15,267 nt of DNA from Clostridiales bacterium (GTDB taxonomy: Bacteria; Bacillota; Clostridia; Lachnospirales; CAG-274), in the NCBI GenBank assembly GCA_021202835.1, contig JAJQCI010000083.1, forward strand, positions 1 to 15,267, in the 5' to 3' direction. Of the stretch, positions 6,815 to 15,260 are shown piece by piece. Position 1 is the first letter of the stretch; every line of letters begins with the position of its first letter. A model generated the notes under the pieces. The model saw nothing but the letters and a program-made list of their open reading frames with translations, searched no databases and was not told the origin of the DNA. Position numbers and translations under genes: made by a program.

Positions 6815-8485
6815 ATGGCTAACGAAGGCGGAAACAAGTTCGGCGAAACAGCCGGTTTTATTCACAGTTATATACAGGAGGATTTAAAGGGCGAATTAAA
6901 CAAAGTTCACACACGTTTCCCTCCGGAGCCCAACGGATATCTGCATATAGGGCATGCAAAGTCAATTTGCCTTAATTTCGGTATTGCGGAGCTTTACGGA
7001 GGAAAATGCAACCTGAGATTTGACGACACAAATCCGGCCAAGGAGGATATGGAATTTGTAAACTCTATTAAAGAGGACATAAAGTGGCTGGGCTTTGACT
7101 GGGAGGACAGGCTTTATTATGCTTCGTCTTATTTTGACAAGATGTATGAGTATGCCGTTCTTCTTATTAAAAAGGGAAAGGCTTTTGTCTGTGATATGAC
7201 TGCCGAGGAGATGAAGGCGGCAAGGGGCGACCTTGTTACACCGGGCAAAAACAGCCCATGGAGAGACAGGTCTGCAGAAGAAAACCTTGACCTTTTCGAA
7301 AGAATGAAAAAGGGCGAATTTGCCGACGGCGAAAAGGCTCTCAGAGCCAAAATAGATATGGCCTCGCCGAATATGAATATGAGGGACCCCGTTATTTACA
7401 GAATCGCCCATATGACCCATCACGCCAGCGGCGACAAGTGGTGCATATATCCTATGTATGACTTTGCCCATCCCGTTGAAGACGCTATAGAGGGTATAAC
7501 ACATTCCATCTGTACACTTGAATTCGAAGACCACCGTCCCCTTTATGACTGGGTTATAAGAGAAATAGGCGTGTTTGACGTTATTCCCAGACAGATTGAG
7601 TTTGCAAAGCTTAATTTGACAGACACAATAATGGGAAAGAGATATTTAAGAAATTTAGTCGAAACAAAGCAGGTTGACGGCTGGGACGACCCCCGTCTAT
7701 GCACTGTCTGCGGAATAAGAAGAAGGGGTTATACACCCGAAGCCATAAGAACCTTCTGCGAGATGATAGGGGTTGCAAAGGCTAACTCCACTGTTGACAT
7801 GCAGCAGCTTGAATATTGCATACGTGAGGACTTAAAGGACGAAACTCCCGTGGCTATGGCTGTTCTCGACCCTGTTAAGGTTGTTATAACAAACTATCCC
7901 GAGGGCAAGAGCGAGCTTCTTACCGTTGAAAACCATCCCAGCAATGAATCACTGGGCACAAGGCAGGTTGAATTCGGAAGAGAAATTTATATAGAGCGTG
8001 AGGATTTTATGGAAAATCCTCCCAAGAAATATTTCAGGCTTTCACCTGACAAGGAGGTTCGCCTTAAGGGTGCTTATTTTATTAAGTGTACAGGCTGTGA
8101 AAAGGACGAAGAAGGCAACGTGACGACGATTTACGCAACATACGACCCTGAAACAAAGGGCGGAAACTGCACAACAAGAAAGGTAAAGGGAACGATTCAC
8201 TGGGTTTATGCTCCCAAGGCGGCCGATGTTAAGGTAAACCTTTACGAAAATCTTGTAGTTAAAGACGAAGCCTCACCCAACGGCTACAGCTTAAACCCCG
8301 ACTCACTTAAGACGGTTGACGCAAAGGCCGAGCCTATGCTTGCAGATGTTAACCCTATGGACAGATTCCAGTTTATGCGTCTGGGCTATTTTATAGCCGA
8401 TTCCAAACACTGCACAAAGGAGAACCCTGTTTTTAACAGGATTGTTTCATTAAAGAGTTCTTTCAAGCCCGAAAAGGCAAATTAA
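6815..8485 (+). CDS. glnS: Glutaminyl-tRNA synthetase
   Basis: Charges tRNA-Gln with glutamine using ATP (class I, cytoplasmic). 556 residues, normal for bacterial GlnRS. The N-terminal Rossmann domain has [16 protein letters not shown] with HIGH at 44-47 and the [11 protein letters not shown] active-site segment (67-77). The second class I signature is MGKR (273-276), where GlnRS usually has MSKR. The segment GWDDPRL...GIRRRGY follows, typical of GlnRS and not of the related GluRS. The C-terminal half is the beta-barrel anticodon-binding region. I chose the ATG at 6815 because AAGGAGG lies at 6799-6804 and the protein then begins MANEGG; an upstream start at 6743 would run through the previous gene. 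Many Bacillota lack GlnRS and use the GatCAB amidotransferase; bacterial GlnRS is known to have spread by gene transfer. Confidence 0.97.
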   Translation: MANEGGNKFGETAGFIHSYIQEDLKGELNKVHTRFPPEPNGYLHIGHAKSICLNFGIAELYGGKCNLRFDDTNPAKEDMEFVNSIKEDIKWLGFDWEDRLYYASSYFDKMYEYAVLLIKKGKAFVCDMTAEEMKAARGDLVTPGKNSPWRDRSAEENLDLFERMKKGEFADGEKALRAKIDMASPNMNMRDPVIYRIAHMTHHASGDKWCIYPMYDFAHPVEDAIEGITHSICTLEFEDHRPLYDWVIREIGVFDVIPRQIEFAKLNLTDTIMGKRYLRNLVETKQVDGWDDPRLCTVCGIRRRGYTPEAIRTFCEMIGVAKANSTVDMQQLEYCIREDLKDETPVAMAVLDPVKVVITNYPEGKSELLTVENHPSNESLGTRQVEFGREIYIEREDFMENPPKKYFRLSPDKEVRLKGAYFIKCTGCEKDEEGNVTTIYATYDPETKGGNCTTRKVKGTIHWVYAPKAADVKVNLYENLVVKDEASPNGYSLNPDSLKTVDAKAEPMLADVNPMDRFQFMRLGYFIADSKHCTKENPVFNRIVSLKSSFKPEKAN

Positions 8486-8495
8486 GGAGCGTTTT

Positions 8496-9839
8496 ATGAG
8501 TAATTATAACAATGACGGAAGGCGCAGAAGCCAAAACAGCGGAAGGAGGGCTTCCTCGAAAGCCAAAAAGCGCAAAAAGAAAAGCAGCGGCTGGCTTTTT
8601 ATAAAGGTTTTGTTTTCGGTTGTGGTTTTATATGCGGCGGTTATAGGCTGTTATATAGGCTATACCTATCTTAACACAGACGAAGCCGACGACTTTTTCT
8701 CAGGGCAGAACCAGGTGGCAAACGCCGTTTCAAATGCTTTGAAGCCTAACCTTCCCACATACACAAATCTTGTGATTTTGGGAACAGACGAAGAGGGAAC
8801 CAGAACCGACACTATTATGGTTTTAAACTATAACTCAAAAACGGGAAAGCTTACCCTTGTTTCTGTTCCCAGAGACTCTTATATCGAGGTTTCAGATGAA
8901 GATTTTGACGCTATGCAGTCGGAATATCCCGAGCCGGGCAGCAAAAAAATGAAGATAAACCATGTTTACCACTATGCCCCGGAGGCGGAAAGAGAGGAAT
9001 ATTCCGCAAAATATGTGGGAGCGCTTTTGGGCATAACAATAGACTACTATGCTCTTGTGGATTTTGACGCCTTTACCTATCTTGTAGACTCCATAGGAGG
9101 CATAGAATATGATGTGCCTATGGATATGTATTATTATGACCCCGAGTTTGACTTCCTTATCGACCTTGAGGCAGGAGTTCAGACCTTAAACGGCGAACAG
9201 GCCGAGCAGCTTGTTCGTTTCAGAAAAGGATATGCAAATCAGGATTTGGGAAGAGTCTCCACCCAGCAGAGCTTTGTCAAGGTTTTGATAAGCGAGCTTG
9301 CGAAGAAGGAAAACATATTTTCGAACCCTGCGGCTTATATCAACACGGTTATAAAATATGTAACGACAAACGTAGGCGTGACCGACGCTGTTAAGTATTT
9401 TTCCGTTTTGTCAACTCTCAACACCGATGAAATAGACAGCTTCACAGTACCGGGAACCTCGGCTTCAATAGACGGAGTTTCATGCTATCAGGTAGATCAG
9501 GACACACTGGATTATTTGGTAAAATGTGTTTACGACGGAAGCTATGGCGAAACCTATGAAACAATAAGCAGCCTGGGCAAAAACATAGTCGTTTTAAACG
9601 GCGGCTATACAAGCGGCCTTGCCGGTGTATTTCGATCAAGGCTTGAAGAGGCAGGCTTTACCGTAGGCTCAATAGGCGACTTTAAGGGGCTTAAGTCGGA
9701 CATTACCAAGATATATGTTGACAATAAAGGAGAAGGACAGGACCTTCAGGAGTATTTTTCAGATTCTCTTGTTATAATAGGTGAGGAAAAGCCTGCCGAA
9801 GGAGATATTATTGTGGTTTTGGGCGTCGGTGAAACCTAA
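8496..9839 (+). CDS. LytR-CpsA-Psr (LCP) family cell-wall glycopolymer ligase with LytR_C domain
   Basis: LCP proteins transfer lipid-linked glycopolymers such as teichoic acids or capsule onto peptidoglycan outside the membrane. 447 residues: a short cytoplasmic tail very rich in Lys/Arg (8-30), one membrane helix (about 33-57), the LCP domain (about 90-270) with GTRTDT (101-106), SVPRDSY (123-129) and RFRKGYANQDLGR (241-253), whose Arg and Asp residues bind the pyrophosphate and metal; then a LytR_C domain (about 363-445) starting NIVVLNGGYTSG. The ATG at 8496 has AAGGAG 9 bases upstream and lies 10 bases after glnS, so the two are probably cotranscribed. The frame continues past the TAA (9837-9839) for 24 hydrophilic codons to a TGA at 9912-9914 that overlaps the next gene's start, so the C-terminus may have been trimmed by a nonsense mutation. 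Confidence 0.93.
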   Translation: MSNYNNDGRRRSQNSGRRASSKAKKRKKKSSGWLFIKVLFSVVVLYAAVIGCYIGYTYLNTDEADDFFSGQNQVANAVSNALKPNLPTYTNLVILGTDEEGTRTDTIMVLNYNSKTGKLTLVSVPRDSYIEVSDEDFDAMQSEYPEPGSKKMKINHVYHYAPEAEREEYSAKYVGALLGITIDYYALVDFDAFTYLVDSIGGIEYDVPMDMYYYDPEFDFLIDLEAGVQTLNGEQAEQLVRFRKGYANQDLGRVSTQQSFVKVLISELAKKENIFSNPAAYINTVIKYVTTNVGVTDAVKYFSVLSTLNTDEIDSFTVPGTSASIDGVSCYQVDQDTLDYLVKCVYDGSYGETYETISSLGKNIVVLNGGYTSGLAGVFRSRLEEAGFTVGSIGDFKGLKSDITKIYVDNKGEGQDLQEYFSDSLVIIGEEKPAEGDIIVVLGVGET

Positions 9840-9910
9840 GAAAGCGATGAGAAAAATAATCAGTCAGGGGTTTCTAAAGCCGGCGCCGGTTTAAAAGGGT
9901 GTGATTTATT

Positions 9911-11161
9911 TTGAAAAGGCTTGTTGTTATAGGGGGCGGCGCATCGGGGCTTATTTCGGCAATAAGCGCCGCTCAGAAGGCAAATGAATTCAGAGAAAAA
10001 ATTGAAATTATAATATGTGAAAGAATGAACAGAGCCGGCAAAAAAATTTTGGCAACGGGCAACGGGAGATGCAACTATACAAACAGAAATGTTTCCGTTA
10101 AAAATTATTTCGGCGAACGCCCGGCCTTTACTGCCCACGCTTTGGAATATTTTGATTTTGACGCAACTATTAACTTCTTCCTTCGTCTGGGGGTTTTCCC
10201 GAAGGAGGAAGAGGGGGGAAGAATGTATCCCTATTCCGAACAGGCCTCGGCTGTTTTAGACTGCCTTCGCCTTGAAATACAGCGTCTGTGCATAGAGATT
10301 AAAACCGGCTTTGACGTTAAGGAGGTTAAACCGGACGGAGAAGAGTTTGAGATTACGGCCTACAGCGGCGAAAGTCTTAGGGCTGACCGGGTTATAATAG
10401 CCTGCGGAGGCTGCGCCGCCCCCGATTTGGGCTCAAACGGCTCCGGCTTTAAGATTTTGGAGGGCTTGGGCCACACCATATCGGAGGTTTCGCCGGCCCT
10501 TGTTCAGCTTAAGCTTAAGGCAGATTATTTAAAGGCTCTTTCGGGCATTAAATTCAAGGGCTGTGTCGGCCTTTCAGTAAACAATCACACCGTGAGAGAG
10601 GAAAAGGGTGAAATTCTGTTTACAGACTACGGAATTTCGGGAATTGCGGTTTTTCAGCTTTCGGGCTTTTTGAGAGGCCAAAACGGCGCTAAGGCCTATG
10701 TAAACATAGACTTTATGCCGGAATATGAAACAACGGAGATTTTCGGCCTTTTGAGAATGAGAGCAGGAGATATGGCCCATTTAACCGCCGAAAATTTTTT
10801 CACAGGGCTTTTAAACAAGCGAATAGGAAACGTTATTGCCAAAAAATCGGGCATAGAAAAGCTGTCTCTGCCTGTTTCTAAGCTTAATAAAAATATGCTG
10901 TGGTCACTGGCCTACAACATTAAATTTTTTAAGGCGGAAATCAGCGGAACAAACGGCTGGAACAATGCACAGGTTACCGCCGGGGGTGCCGTTACGAAGC
11001 AGTTTTATTCCTCAACTCTGGAGTCAAAGAAGGTATCGGGGGTTTACTGCTGCGGAGAAATTTTCGACATTTACGGAGAATGCGGCGGCTATAATTTACA
11101 GTGGGCCTGGTCAAGCGGATATTTGGCAGGGGCAAGCGCCGCAGGGAGTTTAATATGCTGA
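9911..11161 (+). CDS. HI0933/YhiN-type flavoprotein (NAD(P)/FAD-dependent oxidoreductase)
   Basis: Predicted cytoplasmic FAD-binding oxidoreductase; the substrate is not known for most of the family. 416 residues. The N-terminal Rossmann motif is VIGGGASGL (6-14), followed by CERMNRAGKKILATGNGRCNYTN (37-59), the hallmark of this family. The C-terminal FAD segment includes GGAVTKQF, then GVYCCGEIFDIYGECGGYNLQWAWSSG. The start is TTG at 9911; the codon at 9902 is a stop, and AAAAGGG (9893-9899) is a fair ribosome binding site. A Clostridium scindens member has been linked to bile acid dehydroxylation (BaiN), but nothing here supports that role. The gene overlaps the next one by 7 bases. Confidence 0.9.
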   Translation: MKRLVVIGGGASGLISAISAAQKANEFREKIEIIICERMNRAGKKILATGNGRCNYTNRNVSVKNYFGERPAFTAHALEYFDFDATINFFLRLGVFPKEEEGGRMYPYSEQASAVLDCLRLEIQRLCIEIKTGFDVKEVKPDGEEFEITAYSGESLRADRVIIACGGCAAPDLGSNGSGFKILEGLGHTISEVSPALVQLKLKADYLKALSGIKFKGCVGLSVNNHTVREEKGEILFTDYGISGIAVFQLSGFLRGQNGAKAYVNIDFMPEYETTEIFGLLRMRAGDMAHLTAENFFTGLLNKRIGNVIAKKSGIEKLSLPVSKLNKNMLWSLAYNIKFFKAEISGTNGWNNAQVTAGGAVTKQFYSSTLESKKVSGVYCCGEIFDIYGECGGYNLQWAWSSGYLAGASAAGSLIC

Positions 11162-12717
11162 GAATAAGCAACGTTAAAATTTCGGTTAAAGAACAGTTGA
11201 GTGAGGACCTTCTCAAAGGTCTTCTTTCAAAGAAGCTTAAATGTAAGGTTAAAGCTGTCAAAATTTTCAGAAAAAGCATAGACGCAAGAAAAAAGACAGA
11301 TGTTTTTTACAATCTTACACTTGATTTTTCCGCCGAAAATGAAGAAAGGCTTTTAAAGCGGCAGGGTATAACAAGAGTTAAAGAGCTTAGCTATAACATA
11401 AAGAAAGTCGAGGCGAATTTTCGCCCGGTTGTTGTGGGTTTCGGCCCCGGGGGCTTTACGGCAGGGCTTTATTTGGCTGAAGCCGGCCTTAAGCCGATAA
11501 TTTTGGAAAGGGGCGACAGAGCCGACATAAGAAAGAAAAGAGTTGAAGCCTTTTTTAAAACAGGAGTTTTAGACACAGAGAGCAACGTGCAGTTCGGCGA
11601 AGGGGGCGCAGGAACATTTTCCGACGGAAAGCTTAACACGGGCATAAACGACCCCCGAATTTCATATGTGCTTAAAACTTTTGTAAAATTCGGAGCTCCG
11701 GAGGAGATTTTATATTCAGCAAAGCCCCATGTGGGAACGGATAAGCTTATCTGCGTTGTTCAAAACATAAGAAAGAGAATTGAAGCCCTTGGGGGAGAGG
11801 TTTATTTTAACAAAAAGGTGACCGGAATAAAAACAAAGGGCGGAAAGCTAACCGCCGTTGTCTGCGGAGACGAGGCTTTTAATACGGAAGCGGCGGTTTT
11901 CGCAATAGGCCATTCCGCAAGGGACACATTTAAGTTTTTGTGCGATAGCGGCCTTCCCATGGAGCAGAAAAGCTTTTCCGTGGGCTTCAGAATAGAACAT
12001 TCTCAGGAGTTTATAAACAGGGCACAGTACGGAAGCTTTGCAAAGTATCTCCCTGCCGCAGATTACAAGCTTTTTACACATCTTGAAGGGGGCAGGGGAG
12101 TTTATACCTTTTGTATGTGCCCCGGAGGGTATGTTGTTGGGGCGGCTTCGGAAGAGGGGGGAGTTGTTACAAACGGAATGAGCAACTCGGGCCGTGACGG
12201 CGAAAACGCAAATTCGGCTGTTTTGGTATCTGTCGGCCCCGAAGATTTCGGCTTGGAAAGCCCTCTGGCAGGTATGGAATTTCAGAAAGCTCTCGAAGGA
12301 AAAGCCTATGTTTTGGGCGGAAAAAACTATTTTGCCCCGGCTCAAAACGTTGAAGACTTTTTGCTGGGAAAAGCAACAAGCCGCTTAAGGGGAGTTAAAC
12401 CCACATATAAGCCGGGGGTTGCGGCCGCCGACTTTAAAGACCTTTTCCCCGGTTATTTATATGAAGCCCTAAGACAGGGGCTTTCAGTTTTTGACAAAAA
12501 GCTTAGGGGCTTCGGCGCCGACGGTGTTTTGACGGCGGTGGAAAGCCGCTCTTCATCTCCCGTAAGGCTTTTAAGAGACAGAGAAAGCCTTGAAAGTTTG
12601 GGCGTAAAAGGGCTTTACCCCTGCGGAGAGGGGGCAGGCTACGCCGGAGGAATTATGTCTGCGGCTGTGGACGGGCTGAAATGTGCCGAAAAGATTTCGG
12701 AAAAGCTCGGCGGCTGA
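11155..12717 (+). CDS. COG2509-type FAD-dependent dehydrogenase
   Basis: Predicted cytoplasmic flavoprotein of unknown substrate. 520 residues. An N-terminal extension of about 85 residues with a Lys-rich alpha/beta pattern precedes the Rossmann motif VVVGFGPGGFTAGLYLAEAG (92-111). Then come the ERGDR end of the second strand, FGEGGAGTFSDGKLNTG and the C-terminal FAD segment GLYPCGEGAGYAGGIMSAAVDG. The ATG at 11155 has GCAGGGAG upstream (11141-11148) and lies inside the last codons of the previous flavoprotein gene (ATGCTGA), which suggests translational coupling. A GTG start at 11101 would lie deeper in that gene and lacks a ribosome binding site. Conserved through Clostridia; the family name is secure, the role is not. 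Confidence 0.9.
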   Translation: MLRISNVKISVKEQLSEDLLKGLLSKKLKCKVKAVKIFRKSIDARKKTDVFYNLTLDFSAENEERLLKRQGITRVKELSYNIKKVEANFRPVVVGFGPGGFTAGLYLAEAGLKPIILERGDRADIRKKRVEAFFKTGVLDTESNVQFGEGGAGTFSDGKLNTGINDPRISYVLKTFVKFGAPEEILYSAKPHVGTDKLICVVQNIRKRIEALGGEVYFNKKVTGIKTKGGKLTAVVCGDEAFNTEAAVFAIGHSARDTFKFLCDSGLPMEQKSFSVGFRIEHSQEFINRAQYGSFAKYLPAADYKLFTHLEGGRGVYTFCMCPGGYVVGAASEEGGVVTNGMSNSGRDGENANSAVLVSVGPEDFGLESPLAGMEFQKALEGKAYVLGGKNYFAPAQNVEDFLLGKATSRLRGVKPTYKPGVAAADFKDLFPGYLYEALRQGLSVFDKKLRGFGADGVLTAVESRSSSPVRLLRDRESLESLGVKGLYPCGEGAGYAGGIMSAAVDGLKCAEKISEKLGG

Positions 12718-12766
12718 GTTAAAGGCGTTAATAATATGCTTATAGTATGATTAAGGAGAGACAGCT

Positions 12767-13120
12767 ATGTATTTGTTTATAGAATATCCAAAATGTACAA
12801 CATGCAAAAAAGCCAAAAAATGGCTTGAAGAAAACAATATTGAATTTACCGACAGACATATCGTGGAGGAAACGCCCTCAGCCGAGGAATTAAAGGCATG
12901 GAGCAAAACAAAGGGCGAGTCCCTAAGGAAGTTTTTCAACACAAGCGGCATGAAATACAGAGAGCTGGGCCTTAAAGACAAGCTGGCCGCTATGAGCGAG
13001 GACGAAATGGCTGAGCTTCTTTCGAGCGACGGTATGCTCATAAAAAGGCCTTTGCTTATAGGCGAGGGACTTGTTCTCAAGGGCTTCAAAGAAAAGGAAT
13101 GGACTGAGAAGCTTATTTAA
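12767..13120 (+). CDS. ArsC/Spx-like thioredoxin-fold protein
   Basis: 117 residues, the normal length for the ArsC/Spx/YffB family of small cytoplasmic thioredoxin-fold proteins. A CxxC redox motif (C10-T-T-C13) sits after the first beta strand. The later IKRPLLIGEGLVLKGF segment holds the cis-proline region (RP) typical of the family. The CxxC is seen in Spx-type regulators and related redox proteins; classical plasmid ArsC has a single catalytic cysteine in this loop. No arsenic genes (arsB, arsR, acr3) are near, so an arsenate reductase role is not supported by context. The ATG at 12767 has AAGGAG at 12753-12758. A weak possible promoter (TTAAAG, 16 bases, TATAGT at 12741-12746) lies in the 49-base gap after the flavoprotein gene. 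Confidence 0.88.
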   Translation: MYLFIEYPKCTTCKKAKKWLEENNIEFTDRHIVEETPSAEELKAWSKTKGESLRKFFNTSGMKYRELGLKDKLAAMSEDEMAELLSSDGMLIKRPLLIGEGLVLKGFKEKEWTEKLI

Positions 13121-13156
13121 ATTTTTCAGTAAGTAATACTTAGGGAGGTAATTACT

Positions 13157-14341
13157 GTGAATATAAAAAGAGGATTTTTTTTAGGTATAGGTGTTTGTAT
13201 TGCATTGTTAATATATGTATATTTTTACAGATGCAATATTAATGAAATCATCGACGAAGAGTATACTTACAGAAACAATCTCAAAGCTGAGTTTCTTGAC
13301 GATGAATCGGGCTTTCTTGTTTACGGCATGTTTAAAAGCGGTGAAGAAATTTATTTTCCCGTAAATAAGGGCAAATGGAAAATAAATGAGGGTCTTTACG
13401 GCTATGACGGGCAGAAGCTTAACAAAATAGTCGAACACGGTAAAAACGGCTGTTTTACGGCAGATGAAAATTATATTTATTATGCCGCTTACGAAACCGA
13501 ATATGACGATATTGACGCAGCCGCCCAGGCTTCGGATATTATAAGGCGTGATAAGATAAACGGAGAGGAAACTCTGCTGAAAAGTGTTGAAGGCAATGTT
13601 TCTCAGTTATATGCAGGAGAAAAGATAATTTACGCTGTTTTGGACTGTTATATTCAGGGATCCGGATATTTGGCAGGCAATTATTCGATTTACAGTATGA
13701 ACCCTGACGGAAGCAGTGTGAAAAAATTAGCCGATCTGCCCCTAAGAGAGATGAAAACAGGGGGAATAAGCGGTTTTATGGTCAGCGGCGGCTGTGTATA
13801 TTATATAAACCCCGAAACGGGCGCACTTTGGAGAGCGGATTTTGAAGGAACTGTAAACGAATATATAACCGATGACACAATTCTTTCAAGCCGAGAAGAT
13901 TTTTTCGGAGTATATATGCTTCACGGCAAAATATATTATAATTTGGCGCTCAAAGATGAAAACGGCGAAATCATTACATATCAGCCCGATACAGGGCCAT
14001 ATATGCCATATTACGGCCTTTACAGAGCCGACCCGGAAGGTCAAAACAGAGAAACCTTAAGCGAAGACGTGAGAGATTTCAGAATTGTTGATGATATGCT
14101 GATTTACAATAATATGATACACAATGAAAACAACGAAGTCATTGCCGGTGAAGACGATTTGTATGTTTACGGTGTTTTCGGCAGAGATGAAAACGATATA
14201 TATTTCGCAAAATATATTTATCCGGATTCCGACAGCGGTTCAGGCGAAGAGCATATTTGTATATATGACATTGAAGGCGGAGAGGTCAGGGATATAACCG
14301 ATATTTTTCAAAATGCGGTTAACGGAATTTCCGGCAGCTGA
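13157..14341 (+). CDS. Membrane-anchored extracytoplasmic protein with DUF5050-like propeller repeats
   Basis: 394 residues. One uncleaved-looking N-terminal membrane helix (about 5-22, FFLGIGVCIALLIYVYFY) after MNIKR puts the rest outside the cell. The body shows repeats of the IYY...LYRADPEG type: NYIYYAAY, CVYYINPETGALWRADFEG, KIYYNLALKDENG and YGLYRADPEGQN. This is the pattern of DUF5050-like beta-propellers common in clostridial surface proteins. The protein is acidic. The start is GTG at 13157, with a very good AGGGAGGT at 13142-13149. It is 36 bases after the ArsC-like gene and could be cotranscribed with it. No enzyme motif is seen and the function is unknown; sensing or binding is a guess from the fold. 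Confidence 0.8.
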   Translation: MNIKRGFFLGIGVCIALLIYVYFYRCNINEIIDEEYTYRNNLKAEFLDDESGFLVYGMFKSGEEIYFPVNKGKWKINEGLYGYDGQKLNKIVEHGKNGCFTADENYIYYAAYETEYDDIDAAAQASDIIRRDKINGEETLLKSVEGNVSQLYAGEKIIYAVLDCYIQGSGYLAGNYSIYSMNPDGSSVKKLADLPLREMKTGGISGFMVSGGCVYYINPETGALWRADFEGTVNEYITDDTILSSREDFFGVYMLHGKIYYNLALKDENGEIITYQPDTGPYMPYYGLYRADPEGQNRETLSEDVRDFRIVDDMLIYNNMIHNENNEVIAGEDDLYVYGVFGRDENDIYFAKYIYPDSDSGSGEEHICIYDIEGGEVRDITDIFQNAVNGISGS

Positions 14342-14383
14342 CAGTATTGCCTTGAAAGGGATAACCTGCCGGCGGTAATATTT

Positions 14384-14412
14384 TTGGGTAAACATATTAA
14401 ATCATTTAAAAT
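14384..14412 (+). promoter_or_regulatory. Possible promoter for the HprK-like kinase gene
   Basis: TTGGGT (14384-14389), a 17-base spacer, then TAAAAT (14407-14412), in an AT-rich gap of about 140 bases between genes. The -35 box is weak (3 of 6) and the -10 box is fair (5 of 6). No convincing terminator is visible between 14342 and 14383. Confidence 0.35.
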
Positions 14413-14480
14413 AAGTTATATTAAATTTCGTGATATAACAAAAACGCAGCAGCGGCGAAAAGAAAGGCCGGGTGAGGAAA

Positions 14481-15260
14481 ATGGATATATTTAACATAGA
14501 GATGGCAGGGGTTGTTATTGAAATAAGAAGCAGATATAATTTTTGCCGGTGGTTTTGCCGAAATTATTTGACTGATAAGGCTGCGGATTTTTCTGTATAT
14601 GCCGAAGACGACAGAATGGCCGAATTCAGAGAACACAGCCCTGAAATAAGGGATGAGCTTCTCGAACGTGACGCAGTTTATTCGGCCATTGCTTCAAAGC
14701 TTCCTTATTTCAACCGTGTTATACTTCACGGCGCCTGCATTTCCTATAAGGGCAGGGGGTTTTTGTTTACGGCTGCCAGCGGTACAGGGAAATCTACACA
14801 TATAGGCTTGTGGAAAAAATATATAGGCAATGATGTGGATATTGTAAACGGAGACAAGCCTGTTTTCAGCGTGGAGCAGGAAAAAATTTCGGCCTATGAC
14901 ACGCCTTGGTGCGGTAAGGAAAACTGGAACCTGAAGCACAGCGCTGAAATGGCGGCGATTTGTTTTCTTAAACGCAGTGAGGAGGGTAAAAACCGAATAA
15001 GACAGATTAGCGACCCGGAGGAGGCCATACCCCTTTTACTGAGACAGATGTATCACCCTTATGAGCCTGAAGCGACGGGGCTTATGCTTGAGCTTTTTGA
15101 CAAAATAATTGAAAGGCTTCCCATGTATGTTTTGGAATGTGATATGTCGGAGGCAGCGGTAAAATGCAGCTTTGAAGCCATGACGGGAGAAAAATATATA
15201 AACAGGGGAGTTCAAACCGCTCCGGAAGAAATAAACACGCTATGGAGACTTGACAAATAA
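14481..15260 (+). CDS. HprK-like P-loop kinase (SerK/PEPCK-fold family)
   Basis: 259 residues, cytoplasmic. The Walker A motif is SGTGKSTH with GTGKST at 101-106, preceded by VILHGACI and FLFTAA strands. NGDKP (123-127) and TPWCGKENWN (141-150) follow, the standard signature of the HPr-kinase-like proteins found across Clostridia. Length and order agree with that family, which lacks the N-terminal domain of true HPr kinase and has no HPr gene next to it here. Family members often sit next to a PqqD-like chaperone or peptide-modification genes, but the neighbours downstream are outside the window. The ATG at 14481 is chosen for GGTGA at 14471-14475; a GTG at 14472 would add three residues and is a real alternative. 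The kinase substrate is unknown. Confidence 0.85.
   Translation: MDIFNIEMAGVVIEIRSRYNFCRWFCRNYLTDKAADFSVYAEDDRMAEFREHSPEIRDELLERDAVYSAIASKLPYFNRVILHGACISYKGRGFLFTAASGTGKSTHIGLWKKYIGNDVDIVNGDKPVFSVEQEKISAYDTPWCGKENWNLKHSAEMAAICFLKRSEEGKNRIRQISDPEEAIPLLLRQMYHPYEPEATGLMLELFDKIIERLPMYVLECDMSEAAVKCSFEAMTGEKYINRGVQTAPEEINTLWRLDK

Noticed and set aside
6962..7534. 190-codon open frame on the minus strand
   Set aside because: It lies wholly inside glnS, whose protein is clear. It has no matching ribosome binding site and the translation resembles no family I know.
9911..11161. Bile acid gene baiN
   Set aside because: HI0933-type flavoproteins are widespread and no other bai genes are present, so the symbol is not justified.
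11848..12345. 165-codon open frame on the minus strand
   Set aside because: Antisense to the conserved core of the COG2509 flavoprotein; low-complexity, Cys- and Ser-rich translation typical of an opposite-strand shadow.
12767..13120. Arsenate reductase arsC
   Set aside because: CxxC motif and absence of arsenic-resistance neighbours do not support a specific arsenate role; only the family is called.
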